Positions 1-7,282 are shown, counted from the stretch's first letter. The stretch: DNA of 35,550 bases from JAJTHJ01 sp046316025 (GCA_046316025.1 JBKCXU010000119.1:1-35550), one strand, 5' to 3'. Numbers and translations are program-made. Notes: generated from the letters alone by a model not told the origin.

Positions 1-78
1 CTCCCCCGCCTGCGGGGGTGGGTTGGGGTGGGGGCGTGGATGCCCCGACTTGTTGAGGTCCGTGGGTAGGGACTTCTC

Positions 79-142
79 CCCTCGCCCGCATCGGCGGGAG
101 AGAGCCTGCCCCGGACTTGATCCGGGGGGCCGGGGGTGAGGG
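79..142. repeat. Three-way-junction intergenic repeat, copy 1
   Basis: Outer arms CCCTCGCCC (79-87) and GGGTGAGGG (134-142) can pair over 9 positions with one G-T pair. Between them lies a perfect inner hairpin, CCCCGGA (109-115) with TCCGGGG (121-127), and a weaker one, CCCGC/GCGGG, near 85-98. The outer arms nearly match those of the element at 35336-35394, while the inner hairpins differ. No gene is visible in 1-201. The element lies just downstream of the minus-strand lipoprotein gene, where it may help end or protect its transcript, but there is no T-tract. Confidence 0.5.
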
Positions 143-201
143 CTCGTCAACCGTTCAGCGAAAGCTCAGTAGGCCGCTCACTACGATTCTTCAGCGCTTC
201 C

Positions 202-777
202 CTACGCGCGCGTGCCGCCGCTGCTGCCGCGATTGCGATGATGCGGGTCGCGCGGGGGCGCATCCGGCGCGGGGTCGATGTCGAACTTGAACTCGCGGAT
301 CAACTGGCCGTCGATGTAGATGCGCATCGCGTGCGCGCCGGTGGGATCGCCGGGGGCGTAGCGCCACTCGTTAGCGATGAAGCCCACGCGCGTGGGCACG
401 ACGCGCTCGGTCACCGCGGTCTTGCGGTCGGGTGAGATGGTGTAGACGCCGAGCGCCTCGCCGATGCCCCAGGTGGGCGGCGCCTCGGGCAGTTCGAACT
501 CCTCGCGCCAGACGATGGTCGGTTTGCTCGTTTTGTAGACGATGTACCAGCCGTAAGGCTCCGCGGCCACGGCGGGCAGGCGGGCGGTTTCGAGCAGCAC
601 GCGCCGCCCGTTGGGGTCGATGCCGAAGACGCCGAACTGCGCATCGACGACTTCGATCGCTGCCGGCGCGGGCGCGGCGGCGCGCGCCGGGCTGACTTCG
701 ACAGGCGCCTGACCGGTGCCGCAGCCGGCGAGCGCTGCGGCGCCAAGCAGCCACGTCGAACAAATTGCAGTGCGCAT
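202..777 (-). CDS. Small lipoprotein of unknown function
   Basis: This 191-aa protein begins with a lipoprotein signal: a short charged N-terminus, a hydrophobic stretch, then the lipobox LAGC at residues 16-19, so Cys19 would be lipidated and the protein anchored to a membrane. The rest is soluble, with a Trp/Tyr-rich middle (residues about 75-105) and a C-terminal part that reads like a beta-sandwich (EWRYAPGDPTGAHAMRIYIDG). The final 20 residues are Arg/Gly-rich and probably disordered. The ATG at 777 follows a clear GGTGGAGG ribosome-binding site. It lies 72 bp downstream of the FecR/DUF6600-type gene on the same strand and may be co-transcribed with it. I do not recognise the family. Confidence 0.75.
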   Translation of the reverse strand: MRTAICSTWLLGAAALAGCGTGQAPVEVSPARAAAPAPAAIEVVDAQFGVFGIDPNGRRVLLETARLPAVAAEPYGWYIVYKTSKPTIVWREEFELPEAPPTWGIGEALGVYTISPDRKTAVTERVVPTRVGFIANEWRYAPGDPTGAHAMRIYIDGQLIREFKFDIDPAPDAPPRDPHHRNRGSSGGTRA

Positions 778-849
778 GTCGCCTCCACCGGGGTCGCAGG
801 GTCGAAGGCATTCTAAGCAGACCCCCTGCCGGGACCACCCTGCGGCCGA

Positions 850-2223
850 TCAGGGTATCGCCGCTTTGACGCGACCCCGCGGATCGGACGGCGGCGAGGC
901 CGGATCGTCGACCTCGCCGCGCAACCGTTTGGGCAATCGGACGCTCGGCGGCGGAGCGACGTGCAACCGCTCGGTGTCCACGCCGCGGGCTGCCGGCGTC
1001 GGCGGCGGCAGTGGCGCCGGCGGCGGCGAGGCCGGCGCGGCGACTCGCGTGGGCGGCACCGGTGCCTGCGCGGGGCGCTGTTCTGCCCTCGCCGGCGCGC
1101 GCGGGCCAGGGGCGTGCTCCGCGCGCCACTGCGGATGGCGTTGCGGCGGCGGTCGCCAAGCCGGCGGTGTCGGCATGGGTTCGGTCACCAGCCGTGGCGC
1201 CGGGATCGGCGGCGGCACATGCGATGGCCGTGCGATGGGGTGCGGCCGAGGGTCGGCCCAGGCACGCGGCGCAGGGCTCGGCGGGTGACGGTGCACCGGG
1301 GCGTACAGGTGCCGATGCGGCCGCCAGCCCCAGCGGCCGCCGACGAACACCCAGTTCCCGTAGCGGGTGGTGACAAAGCCCCACGGTGCGGTGTCGATCC
1401 AGGTGCGGCCCCACGGGCCCGCGTACACCCAACGGCCGCTGCGATACGGTGCCCAATCGACCGCCGCCGGAAACCACAACGCGCCGTACTGCGGCACGAC
1501 CTGCCAGGCGCCGGTGTTGGCAAGCACGACCCCGCCGGTCGCCTCGGCCGCCAGATAGGGCGCTGCGGCATAGGCTTCGGCAGCGGCGTCGCGCGCCAAG
1601 GCCCAGGCGTCGAATGCGTCGGGTGCCGCGCCGAGCAGCAGGAAGCTCGTGGCCGGCGCGCCGCGAAACTCACCGCGTTGCCCTGCCGCGACGACCACGG
1701 CAAGGTTGGGGGCGGCAACGCGCGCGGCGCCGGCGAAGGCGGTCACCGTGGTCGCGCCCGGCAGCCGGTCGACGTCGATCCGGTAGCGGCCGGGCTGCTC
1801 AAAGACGATCCGCTCGCGCGGCGTGCCGATTTCGATCTCGGCCACCTGGGCCGGATTGCGCACCGTGACGCCGACGCTGCCGCGCTCGATCAGCAGGTGG
1901 ATCGCCGCGTCGTCCACGCGCTCGAAAAAGATCGTCGTTTCGCCATCGGCGCGCAGCGCAAGCGAGCCGATAACCACCTCGGCGCGGCCGATGCCATGCG
2001 TGCTCAGGCGCACGCCGCCGCCGAGCGGCCAGTTGGTTGCGGCGGCGACCGTGCCGGAGGCGTCGGCCAGATCGACGCGGCCTTCGACCAAGCTCAGCGC
2101 GCCGATGCGCGTGGGCAGCGGGGCGGCCTCGGCCGGCGCCTGTGCCAGCGTCGGTACTGTGCAGGCCGCGGCAATCGCGGCGGTGAGCAGACTGGCGGCG
2201 AGGGTGCGCAAGCGGATCGTCAT
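850..2223 (-). CDS. FecR/DUF6600-type exported proline-rich protein
   Basis: A 457-aa protein with a signal peptide (residues 1-28, ending near TLAQA). Residues about 40-190 resemble a FecR-like beta domain (LSLVEGRVDLADASG, later IEIGTPRERIVFEQPGRYRI). Residues about 255-330 are Trp/Tyr/Gly-rich with the repeated pattern WAPYRSGRWVY / PWGFVTTRYGNWVF, typical of DUF6600 proteins. The C-terminal 120 residues are Pro/Ala/Arg-rich and low in complexity. The reading frame stays open far upstream, to 3303, but that stretch is antisense to the beta-propeller gene. The ATG at 2223 is chosen because it directly precedes the signal peptide. Such proteins are usually exported; their function is not known. 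It is divergent from the gene at 2365. Confidence 0.75.
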   Translation of the reverse strand: MTIRLRTLAASLLTAAIAAACTVPTLAQAPAEAAPLPTRIGALSLVEGRVDLADASGTVAAATNWPLGGGVRLSTHGIGRAEVVIGSLALRADGETTIFFERVDDAAIHLLIERGSVGVTVRNPAQVAEIEIGTPRERIVFEQPGRYRIDVDRLPGATTVTAFAGAARVAAPNLAVVVAAGQRGEFRGAPATSFLLLGAAPDAFDAWALARDAAAEAYAAAPYLAAEATGGVVLANTGAWQVVPQYGALWFPAAVDWAPYRSGRWVYAGPWGRTWIDTAPWGFVTTRYGNWVFVGGRWGWRPHRHLYAPVHRHPPSPAPRAWADPRPHPIARPSHVPPPIPAPRLVTEPMPTPPAWRPPPQRHPQWRAEHAPGPRAPARAEQRPAQAPVPPTRVAAPASPPPAPLPPPTPAARGVDTERLHVAPPPSVRLPKRLRGEVDDPASPPSDPRGRVKAAIP

Positions 2224-2331
2224 GGTCGTTGCCCAAGCAGTGCGGTACCGGCCGTTTAACGAGCCGCCCGTGCGCCGCGCCGACCGCGGAAACAGCCGGT
2301 TGCAAAGCGTCGCCGCGCCGCGGTGCAGCAC

Positions 2332-2337
2332 TACAAT
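2332..2337 (+). promoter_or_regulatory. Candidate -10 box for the beta-propeller gene
   Basis: TACAAT lies 28 bp before the ATG at 2365, in the divergent intergenic region 2224-2364. No good -35 hexamer sits at the right distance (TTGCAA at 2300-2305 is too far), so this rests on the -10 match alone. Confidence 0.35.
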
Positions 2338-2364
2338 TGCGATGGTTCTTTGGGCAGAAATCGG

Positions 2365-3339
2365 ATGCAAACGCTTCGAGCAATGCTGGCGGCGCTGGCC
2401 GCACTCGCTGCGGCGACCGCAGCGCAGGCCAACGTGGTAGTGGTGCTCAACTCGGGCGAAGCCTCGGTGAGCCTGATCGACAAGGACACGCGGCGCGAAG
2501 TGCGCCGCTTCGAGGTCGGCAAAGAGCCGCACCACCTGCTGCGCACGCCGGACGGCAAGACGCTGATCGTCGCCAACGCGGTCAGTAACGAACTCGTCTT
2601 TCTCGACCCGGCGACAGGCGCGGAGCAGCGCCGCATCCGCGACATCCCCGACCCGTATCAACTCGGATACTCGCCCGACCGCAAGTGGTTCGTCACCGCG
2701 TCGCTGCGGCTGGATCGCGTGGACGTGTACGCGGTGCAGGACGATCCGGCCAAGCCCTTCAAGCTCGTCAAGCGGATCGCCACACCCAAGGCGCCGAGCC
2801 ACATCGCGTTCTCCGCCGACAGCCAGCTCGCGTTCGTGACGCTGCAAGACAGCCACGAGGTGGCGGCGATTCGCCTGGCCGACCAGAGCCTCGCCTGGAA
2901 GATCAAGGTGGGCGACCTGCCCGCCGGCATCTGGATGACTCCCGACGACAGGCACCTGCTGATCGGCATCATGGGCAGCGACTACGTTGAGGTCATCGAC
3001 TGGCGCACGCAGAAAAGCGTGAAGCGCATCGCCGTGGGCAAGGGCGCGCACAACTTCCGTCCCTTTGGCGACGGCCGGCACGTGTTCGTCTCCAGCCGGG
3101 TGGACAGCCGCATCAGCGTGGTGGACATGCTGGCGCTGGAGAAGCGTTACGAAATCCCGGTGCCCAACGGGCCGGACTGCATGGAACTGTCGGCCGACGG
3201 CAAGACGCTGTGGGCGACCCAGCGCTGGTCGAAGTCCGTCGCGGTGATCGACGTGCCGTCGCGCCGCGTGGTGGCGACCATTGCGGTCGGCAAGTCGCCG
3301 CACGGCATTTTCTTTGCCGACTCCGCGCCGTGGAAGTAG
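2365..3339 (+). CDS. YVTN-family beta-propeller protein, exported
   Basis: This 324-aa protein has an N-terminal signal peptide (residues 1-23, ending TAAQA) followed by about seven beta-propeller repeats. Each repeat has the form of an xxVxVID-type strand followed by a TPDGKTLxVAN or SADGKTLWAT strand, for example VSLIDKDTRREVRRFEVGK, VEVIDWRTQKSVKRIAVGK and VAVIDVPSRRVVATIAVGK. That spacing is typical of the YVTN/YncE/cytochrome-d1-like superfamily. No haem-binding CxxCH is present, so it is not a cytochrome. It probably acts in the periplasm as a binding or scaffold protein; the ligand is unknown. The ATG at 2365 is preferred over 2323 because it begins the signal peptide. The stop overlaps the likely GTG start of the next gene, so the two are probably translated together. 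Confidence 0.8.
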   Translation: MQTLRAMLAALAALAAATAAQANVVVVLNSGEASVSLIDKDTRREVRRFEVGKEPHHLLRTPDGKTLIVANAVSNELVFLDPATGAEQRRIRDIPDPYQLGYSPDRKWFVTASLRLDRVDVYAVQDDPAKPFKLVKRIATPKAPSHIAFSADSQLAFVTLQDSHEVAAIRLADQSLAWKIKVGDLPAGIWMTPDDRHLLIGIMGSDYVEVIDWRTQKSVKRIAVGKGAHNFRPFGDGRHVFVSSRVDSRISVVDMLALEKRYEIPVPNGPDCMELSADGKTLWATQRWSKSVAVIDVPSRRVVATIAVGKSPHGIFFADSAPWK

Positions 3340-4130
3340 GGCGCGCGCTGCTCAGTTGCATTGCCGTGCTGATGGCGGGGAGCGCTGCGGCAGCCGAGTC
3401 CTGTCGCGGCCACGTGTACCTGACGCTCGACACCGGCAACATGAGCCGCGCCGAGGAGATCGCCGGCATCCTGCGCAAGCACGATGTGCGCGCGACCTTC
3501 TTTCTCGCCAACGAAAAGACGCCGCGCGGTGACGGCGCGCTCGACGCCGGCTGGGTGGACTACTGGAAAGCGCGCGTGGCCGAGGGCCACGCCTTCGGCA
3601 CGCACACACTGCGACATGGGCGGCTGCTCGGCGACGGCAAGGATGGCGTGGTCGTCTACCGCCCGCAGTTCGTGAGCCAGATCGGCCAGACCTTGGCACT
3701 GACCCCCGCGCAGTTTTGCGCCGAACTGGTGGCCGTGGACGAGATTTTCCAGAAGGCGACCGGCCGGAAACTCGACCCGCTATGGCGCGCGCCGGGCGGC
3801 AAGCTCACGGCCAACGCGCTCGCTGCCGCGCAAAGCTGCGGCTACGCGCACGTGCGCTGGGCGCCGGCGGGTTTTCTGGGCGACGAGTTGCCGTCCGACC
3901 AGTACCCGAATCAGAAGCTGCTGGCGCAGGCGCTGCGCGACCTCCGCGACGGCGACGTGCTTATGGCGCACCTGGGCATCTGGTCCCGGCAGGACCCGTT
4001 CGCGCCGATGCTCGACCCGCTGATCGCCGGGCTTAAGCAGCGCAGCCTGTGCTTCCGCACGCTGCGCGAACATCCCGGCTACCGCGCCGCGCTACCGGTG
4101 GCGCGGGAGCTGGCCGGTAACGCAAGGTAG
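3330..4130 (+). CDS. Exported polysaccharide deacetylase-like protein (variant NodB motif)
   Basis: About 266 aa with a GTG start at 3330 that overlaps the previous stop and opens a signal peptide (residues 1-22). The NodB-homology fold is recognisable: motif 1 at residues 30-37 (YLTLDTGN), RATFFLANEK at 54-63, and the HxxxH pair at 92-96 (HTLRH). Canonical enzymes carry TFDDG in motif 1, where the second Asp binds the metal; here that position is Thr35. The first Asp and both His are kept. WRAPGGK (near residue 152) and MAHLG (near 212) fit the later motifs. It would act on cell-envelope or extracellular N-acetylated glycans, but activity is uncertain. I recall similar DTGNMS forms in other betaproteobacteria. 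Translational coupling to the beta-propeller gene suggests a joint envelope role. Confidence 0.7.
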   Translation: MEVGRALLSCIAVLMAGSAAAAESCRGHVYLTLDTGNMSRAEEIAGILRKHDVRATFFLANEKTPRGDGALDAGWVDYWKARVAEGHAFGTHTLRHGRLLGDGKDGVVVYRPQFVSQIGQTLALTPAQFCAELVAVDEIFQKATGRKLDPLWRAPGGKLTANALAAAQSCGYAHVRWAPAGFLGDELPSDQYPNQKLLAQALRDLRDGDVLMAHLGIWSRQDPFAPMLDPLIAGLKQRSLCFRTLREHPGYRAALPVARELAGNAR

Positions 4131-4153
4131 GCCGCACAGACTCGGACGAATCG

Positions 4154-4353
4154 ATGCGCCGCCGCCTCCTGCTGAGCGCAGTCACTCTCCAGCCGCTGGT
4201 CGCGCTCGCCGACAGTCGCCGAAGAGGATCACTTCACCGTTTTTCCGGTCGTTGCGACGCGCAGTCTGCTGCGTGTTCTTCCAGGCACCGGCCCGTACGT
4301 CAGTGGGTGAGAATGTGGTTCAACATGTCGCTCTGCCCGAGACGCCACGGTAG
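4154..4353 (+). pseudogene. Frameshifted remnant of a small exported protein gene
   Basis: A start at 4154 opens a signal-peptide-like sequence (MRRRLLLSAVTLQPLVALA). Protein-like sequence then continues in the next frame from 4209 (EEDHFTVFPVVATRSLL) to a stop at 4308-4310, and perhaps in the third frame from 4303 to a stop at 4353 (ENVVQHVALPETPR). This pattern fits a decayed gene with two frameshifts. The family is not recognised. An open frame of 95 codons also runs from 4154 to 4441, but after residue 20 its composition is arginine-rich and unlike a real protein. The rest of 4354-4448 shows nothing. Confidence 0.35.
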
Positions 4354-4448
4354 CCAGTTTGGGCCTCGCCAGGCCGAGGCACTGACTCTTCGTCCGCGCG
4401 ACCCCGCGTCATGCACGCGCGCACAAGTCAACACAACGTAAGTCCGCT

Positions 4449-5408
4449 ATGTTCGGCCCTTTGCAAGACGCCTTCGACGCCGCACAGACTTGGCTCTTCG
4501 AGACGCTGGTGCAGCCGCTCGTCTACCAGTTCGGCCTGATGGCTCATCTGGAAGAGGCCTACGCGGCGACCGAGTGGTTCTTGCTCGGCCTGGTGCAGAT
4601 CGCCGTGCTGTACGCGCTGCTGCGCCCGCTGGAAAAGTGGTTTCCGGCCGAGCCCTGGGCCGACCGGCACGGTACCGGCGTGGACATCATCTACACGCTG
4701 CTGCACCGGCTCGGTGGTTTCGCGCTGCTCGTCTTTGCGCTGTTGACGCCTCTGACCGATGCTGTGGCCCGGCTGCTGCGCGAAGCCGACTACACGCCGC
4801 TGCAACTGGATCGGCTGTGGCCTGGCGTGACCGACGTGCCGGTGGTGAGCTTTCTGCTCTACCTGCTGGTGCTGGACTTCGTCGACTACTGGATTCATCG
4901 TGGCCAGCACCGCTTCCGCTGGTGGTGGGCGCTGCATGCGCTGCACCACTCGCAGCGGAAGATGTCGTTCTGGTCCGACAGCCGCAATCATCTGCTGGAC
5001 GACTTCATTCGCGACGCGATCCGTGCGGCGGTGGCGCTGGCAATCGGGGTGGCGCCGGGACAGTTCGTGCTGCTGGTCATCGCCAGCAAGATGCTGCAAA
5101 GCTTGCACCACGCCAATGTGCCATGGACTTACGGGCCGGCCGGCGCGCTGCTGGTGAGCCCGATCTTCCACCGCCGCCACCACTCGATCGGCTACGGGCA
5201 CGAAGGCTTGCGCTACGGCTGCAACTTTGCCGTGCTGTTCCCGCTGTGGGACGTGCTCTTCGCCACCGCGCAGTGGCAACGCGAGGTGGAGCCGACCGGC
5301 ATCCGCGACCAATTGCCCGCCCCCGAGGGGCAGGCGCGCGAGTACGGCCGCGGCTTCTGGGCGCAGCAGTGGTTGGGCCTCAAACGCATGGTCGGGGCCG
5401 ACACATGA
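4449..5408 (+). CDS. Sterol desaturase / fatty acid hydroxylase superfamily membrane protein
   Basis: A 319-aa integral membrane protein. It carries the three histidine clusters that bind a di-iron centre in this superfamily: HRGQH (near residue 154), HALHH (near 168) and HRRHH (near 240), with a further HH at SLHHANVPW (near 220). Hydrophobic segments lie at about 45-65, 85-110, 130-152 and 195-215. Members use O2 to hydroxylate or desaturate lipids at the cytoplasmic membrane; the substrate here cannot be told from sequence. The ATG at 4449 begins the protein. Its stop overlaps the start of the next gene by 4 bp (ATGA), showing an operon of at least two genes. Confidence 0.85.
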   Translation: MFGPLQDAFDAAQTWLFETLVQPLVYQFGLMAHLEEAYAATEWFLLGLVQIAVLYALLRPLEKWFPAEPWADRHGTGVDIIYTLLHRLGGFALLVFALLTPLTDAVARLLREADYTPLQLDRLWPGVTDVPVVSFLLYLLVLDFVDYWIHRGQHRFRWWWALHALHHSQRKMSFWSDSRNHLLDDFIRDAIRAAVALAIGVAPGQFVLLVIASKMLQSLHHANVPWTYGPAGALLVSPIFHRRHHSIGYGHEGLRYGCNFAVLFPLWDVLFATAQWQREVEPTGIRDQLPAPEGQAREYGRGFWAQQWLGLKRMVGADT

Positions 5409-6217
5409 GTGCGGCGCCGCGCTTTGGGCTGATCGTCGTCGGCGACGAGATTCTCTCGGGCAAGCGCAACGACAAGCACTTTGCCAAGGTGGTCGAGTTG
5501 CTCGGTGCGCGCGGCCTGCGCTTGTCCTGGGCGCAGTACCTGCCCGATGAGCGCGCCGCGTTGGTCGACGCGCTCGCGCGCAGCTTTGCCAGCGGCGACG
5601 TGGTGTTCAGTTGCGGCGGCATTGGCTCCACCTCCGACGATCACACGCGCCAAGCGGCGGCGGCCGCGCTGGGCGTACCGGTCGAACTTCACTCGGAGGC
5701 CGGGCGCTTGATCGCCGAGCGCTGTGCCGAGATGGCTGCGGAGGGACGCGGCAGCGCCGACATGACGACCGCGGAGAACCGCCAGCGCCTGAAGATGGGC
5801 GAGTTCCCGGGCGGGAGCCGGATCATCCCCAACCCGTTCAACCGCATCCCCGGCTTTGCCATCCGCAACCACTGGTTCGTGCCGGGTTTTCCGGTGATGG
5901 CCTGGCCGATGATCGAGTGGGCGCTGGATACGCACTACGCCGCGCATTTCAACACCAAGCCGCAGGCCGAGCGCGCGTTGCTCGTGTTCGACACGCCGGA
6001 GTCGGCCATCGCGCCGCTGATGGAAGAGATCGAAGCCGCGTTTCCCGGTGTGCGGGCGTTTTCGCTGCCGTCGATCGGCGATGGCGCCGACGGTCGGCCG
6101 GCGCGGCGACACATCGAGTTGGGTGTGAAGGGCGATCCGGCGCAGGTCGAGGACGCCTTCGCCAAGTTGCGCCGAGGTGTAGCCGAGTTGGGCGCGCCGC
6201 ACGAGCCCGTGGCGTAG
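5405..6217 (+). CDS. CinA-like molybdopterin-binding domain protein
   Basis: A 270-aa protein with an N-terminal MoaB/Mog-type molybdopterin-binding domain: GDEILSGKRNDKHF at about 14-27 and the glycine-rich loop SCGGIGSTSDDHTRQA at about 68-83. This matches the first domain of CinA (COG1058). The C-terminal nicotinamide-nucleotide amidohydrolase domain of full-length CinA is missing; the protein ends after a domain with a FSLPSIGDGADGRPARRHIELGVKG segment. Stand-alone forms of this length are common in proteobacteria, and their role is not settled. The ATG at 5405 overlaps the preceding stop by 4 bp. Transcription in this direction meets the hairpin at 6225-6250. Confidence 0.8.
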   Translation: MSAAPRFGLIVVGDEILSGKRNDKHFAKVVELLGARGLRLSWAQYLPDERAALVDALARSFASGDVVFSCGGIGSTSDDHTRQAAAAALGVPVELHSEAGRLIAERCAEMAAEGRGSADMTTAENRQRLKMGEFPGGSRIIPNPFNRIPGFAIRNHWFVPGFPVMAWPMIEWALDTHYAAHFNTKPQAERALLVFDTPESAIAPLMEEIEAAFPGVRAFSLPSIGDGADGRPARRHIELGVKGDPAQVEDAFAKLRRGVAELGAPHEPVA

Positions 6218-6219
6218 GC

Positions 6220-6250
6220 AAAAAAAAGCCTGGTCCGAAGACCAGGCTTT
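6220..6250 (-). terminator. Rho-independent terminator of the phaP / small RNA transcript
   Basis: A perfect 11-bp stem (6225-6235 with 6240-6250) closed by a four-base loop that reads TTCG on the minus strand, followed on that strand by eight T (6220-6227, overlapping the stem base). On the plus strand only three T follow the stem, so it is a weaker stop for the CinA-like gene. Confidence 0.85.
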
Positions 6251-6323
6251 GAAAGCACCACCTTTAGGAGGAGACAGAAGGGTGCCCGGACTTGCATCCG
6301 GGCGAGTGGTGCCAAGGAGACAA
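6220..6323 (-). ncRNA. Structured RNA with exposed anti-Shine-Dalgarno sequence, 3' of phaP
   Basis: Read on the minus strand from 6312, the RNA starts with GCACCAC (6306-6312), which pairs with GTGGTGC (6255-6261). Inside is a perfect 7-bp hairpin, GCCCGGA TGCAAG TCCGGGC (6284-6303), then about 22 unpaired nt containing CTGTCTCCTCCT (6266-6277). A terminator follows: an 11-bp stem, a TTCG loop and a run of eight T. The flank just upstream (6312-6323) holds a second such sequence, TTGTCTCCTTGG. Both copies are antisense to ribosome-binding sites of the AGGAGACA type used here by phaB. No convincing promoter lies upstream, so it may be released from the phaP 3' UTR. I recall an Rfam betaproteobacterial toxic small RNA family with anti-SD character; this could be a member. 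Confidence 0.6.
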
Positions 6324-6330
6324 TCGTTAC

Positions 6331-6343
6331 GGTCGCAGCGACC
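6331..6343. other. 13-bp palindrome between phaP and the small RNA
   Basis: GGTCGCAGCGACC is a perfect inverted repeat around one central base. It sits just upstream of the small RNA on the minus strand, in the 3' region of phaP. It could be a processing signal or an operator. A second stem in the same region, CACGCCGG (6466-6473) with CCGGCGTG (6487-6494), follows the phaP stop and has no T-tract. Confidence 0.35.
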
Positions 6344-6537
6344 TTAAATCCTTTGCCTTGCGGCGTCGCGTGAATATTCGCGGTTCGAGATCACGCGGAT
6401 ATGACACAGCGCAAGTTTTTCCGTTCACCGAGGCGTTGCTCTAGACCGCGTCGGGGTCATTGCTTCACGCCGGCGCAAGAAACGCACCGGCGTGGTGATC
6501 GCGCTCACACAACGAGTGCAGCGCGTTCGAGTGCGGC

Positions 6538-7107
6538 TTAGGCAGCCTTCTTCGACTTGGGCTTGGCCACGTCGGTCGCCGCAGCGGCGGCCTTGACAGT
6601 CGCGTTGGTCGCGGCGGTGACGTTCGACTCAACCACATCGACGGCCTGCTTGGCGGCCTTGGCAAAGGTGTCGTAGGCGGTGTTGGCGGCGGCCACGGCG
6701 CTCTTGAGCATCGCCATCGCGGGCTCGGTGCCGGCCGGGGCGTTCTTGCCGGCAAAGTCGATCAGCTCGGCCATCTTCTTGTTGCTCTCGGCGATCTGCG
6801 CTTCGAAGATCTTCGACGCTTCGGCGCCGGCGCCGCTGGCGATACCGTAGACGTTCCGGCTGTACGAGACCGCCTTGTCGAGCGCGGGCTGGGCGAAGCT
6901 GCCCGAGGTGGCCAGCAGTTCCTGCGCGTCTTTCACGCCCATCAGCATCTGGGCACGCTCGGCCGACTCGTCGAGCATCGCCTTGGCGGCGGCGAGGTTC
7001 AGGTCCACCAAGCGCTCGGTGGCGTCGAACATCGTGTGCGACAGCGCATACAGGGCGTCCATCTGGGCCTTGTTCATTTCGGCGAATTGGGCGGGGGTGG
7101 TAAACAT
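6538..7107 (-). CDS. phaP: Phasin, PHB granule coat protein
   Basis: A 189-aa protein of the PhaP (phasin) family. It starts MFTTPAQFAEMNKAQMDAL, typical of betaproteobacterial phasins. It is almost wholly alpha-helical, with an amphipathic region to about residue 150 and an Ala/Lys-rich tail ending in KPKSKKAA. Phasins coat PHB granules, limit their size and keep other proteins off. Length is normal for the family. The start is supported by the GAGAGGAG ribosome-binding site 7 bp upstream. The promoter (7196-7223) is strong and flanked by PhaR-type boxes, so expression should depend on PhaR sensing of PHB. The structured RNA at 6220-6323 lies in its 3' region. Confidence 0.92.
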   Translation of the reverse strand: MFTTPAQFAEMNKAQMDALYALSHTMFDATERLVDLNLAAAKAMLDESAERAQMLMGVKDAQELLATSGSFAQPALDKAVSYSRNVYGIASGAGAEASKIFEAQIAESNKKMAELIDFAGKNAPAGTEPAMAMLKSAVAAANTAYDTFAKAAKQAVDVVESNVTAATNATVKAAAAATDVAKPKSKKAA

Positions 7108-7175
7108 GGCAAAGCTCCTCTCGGTTAATGGGCGATGGCCGCGGGTGGCCTGGGTATGTCGTTGCAGCTATCGAA

Positions 7176-7188
7176 TGGTGCGCTGCAC
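7176..7188. promoter_or_regulatory. Imperfect PhaR/PhbF-type box at the phaP start site
   Basis: TGGTGCGCTGCAC matches TG-N-TGC-N3-GCAA at every fixed position but the last. It lies just downstream of the phaP -10 box, where bound repressor would block initiation. Confidence 0.45.
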
Positions 7189-7195
7189 AAAACGA

Positions 7196-7223
7196 ATTTT
7201 ACGAGTCAAATCAGCGAAGTCAA
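7196..7223 (-). promoter_or_regulatory. phaP sigma-70 promoter
   Basis: On the minus strand, TTGACT (7218-7223) and TAAAAT (7196-7201) are separated by 16 bp, each differing from consensus at one position. Transcription would start near 7189, leaving a leader of about 80 nt before the phaP ATG. Confidence 0.7.
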
Positions 7224-7231
7224 GAAGAATT

Positions 7232-7244
7232 TGCTGCAATGCAA
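7232..7244. promoter_or_regulatory. PhaR/PhbF-type operator upstream of phaP
   Basis: TGCTGCAATGCAA matches exactly the motif TG-N-TGC-N3-GCAA that I recall for Herbaspirillum PhbF, the PhaR orthologue. It lies 8 bp beyond the phaP -35 box. A gene for PhaR is in this window (23865). Confidence 0.65.
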
Positions 7245-7282
7245 TAAACGGCAGCAGGTCGAGTACACAAGCCTTTCCCACG

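Noticed and set aside
2224..3303. Upstream extension of the minus-strand FecR/DUF6600 frame
   Set aside because: It is antisense to the beta-propeller gene and comes before the signal peptide. It is a by-product of high GC content.
6282..6347. Short plus-strand frame (GTG at 6282) after an AGGAGGAG site
   Set aside because: The site is better explained as the complement of the anti-SD RNA. The 21-aa product is arginine-rich and the terminator U-run is on the minus strand.
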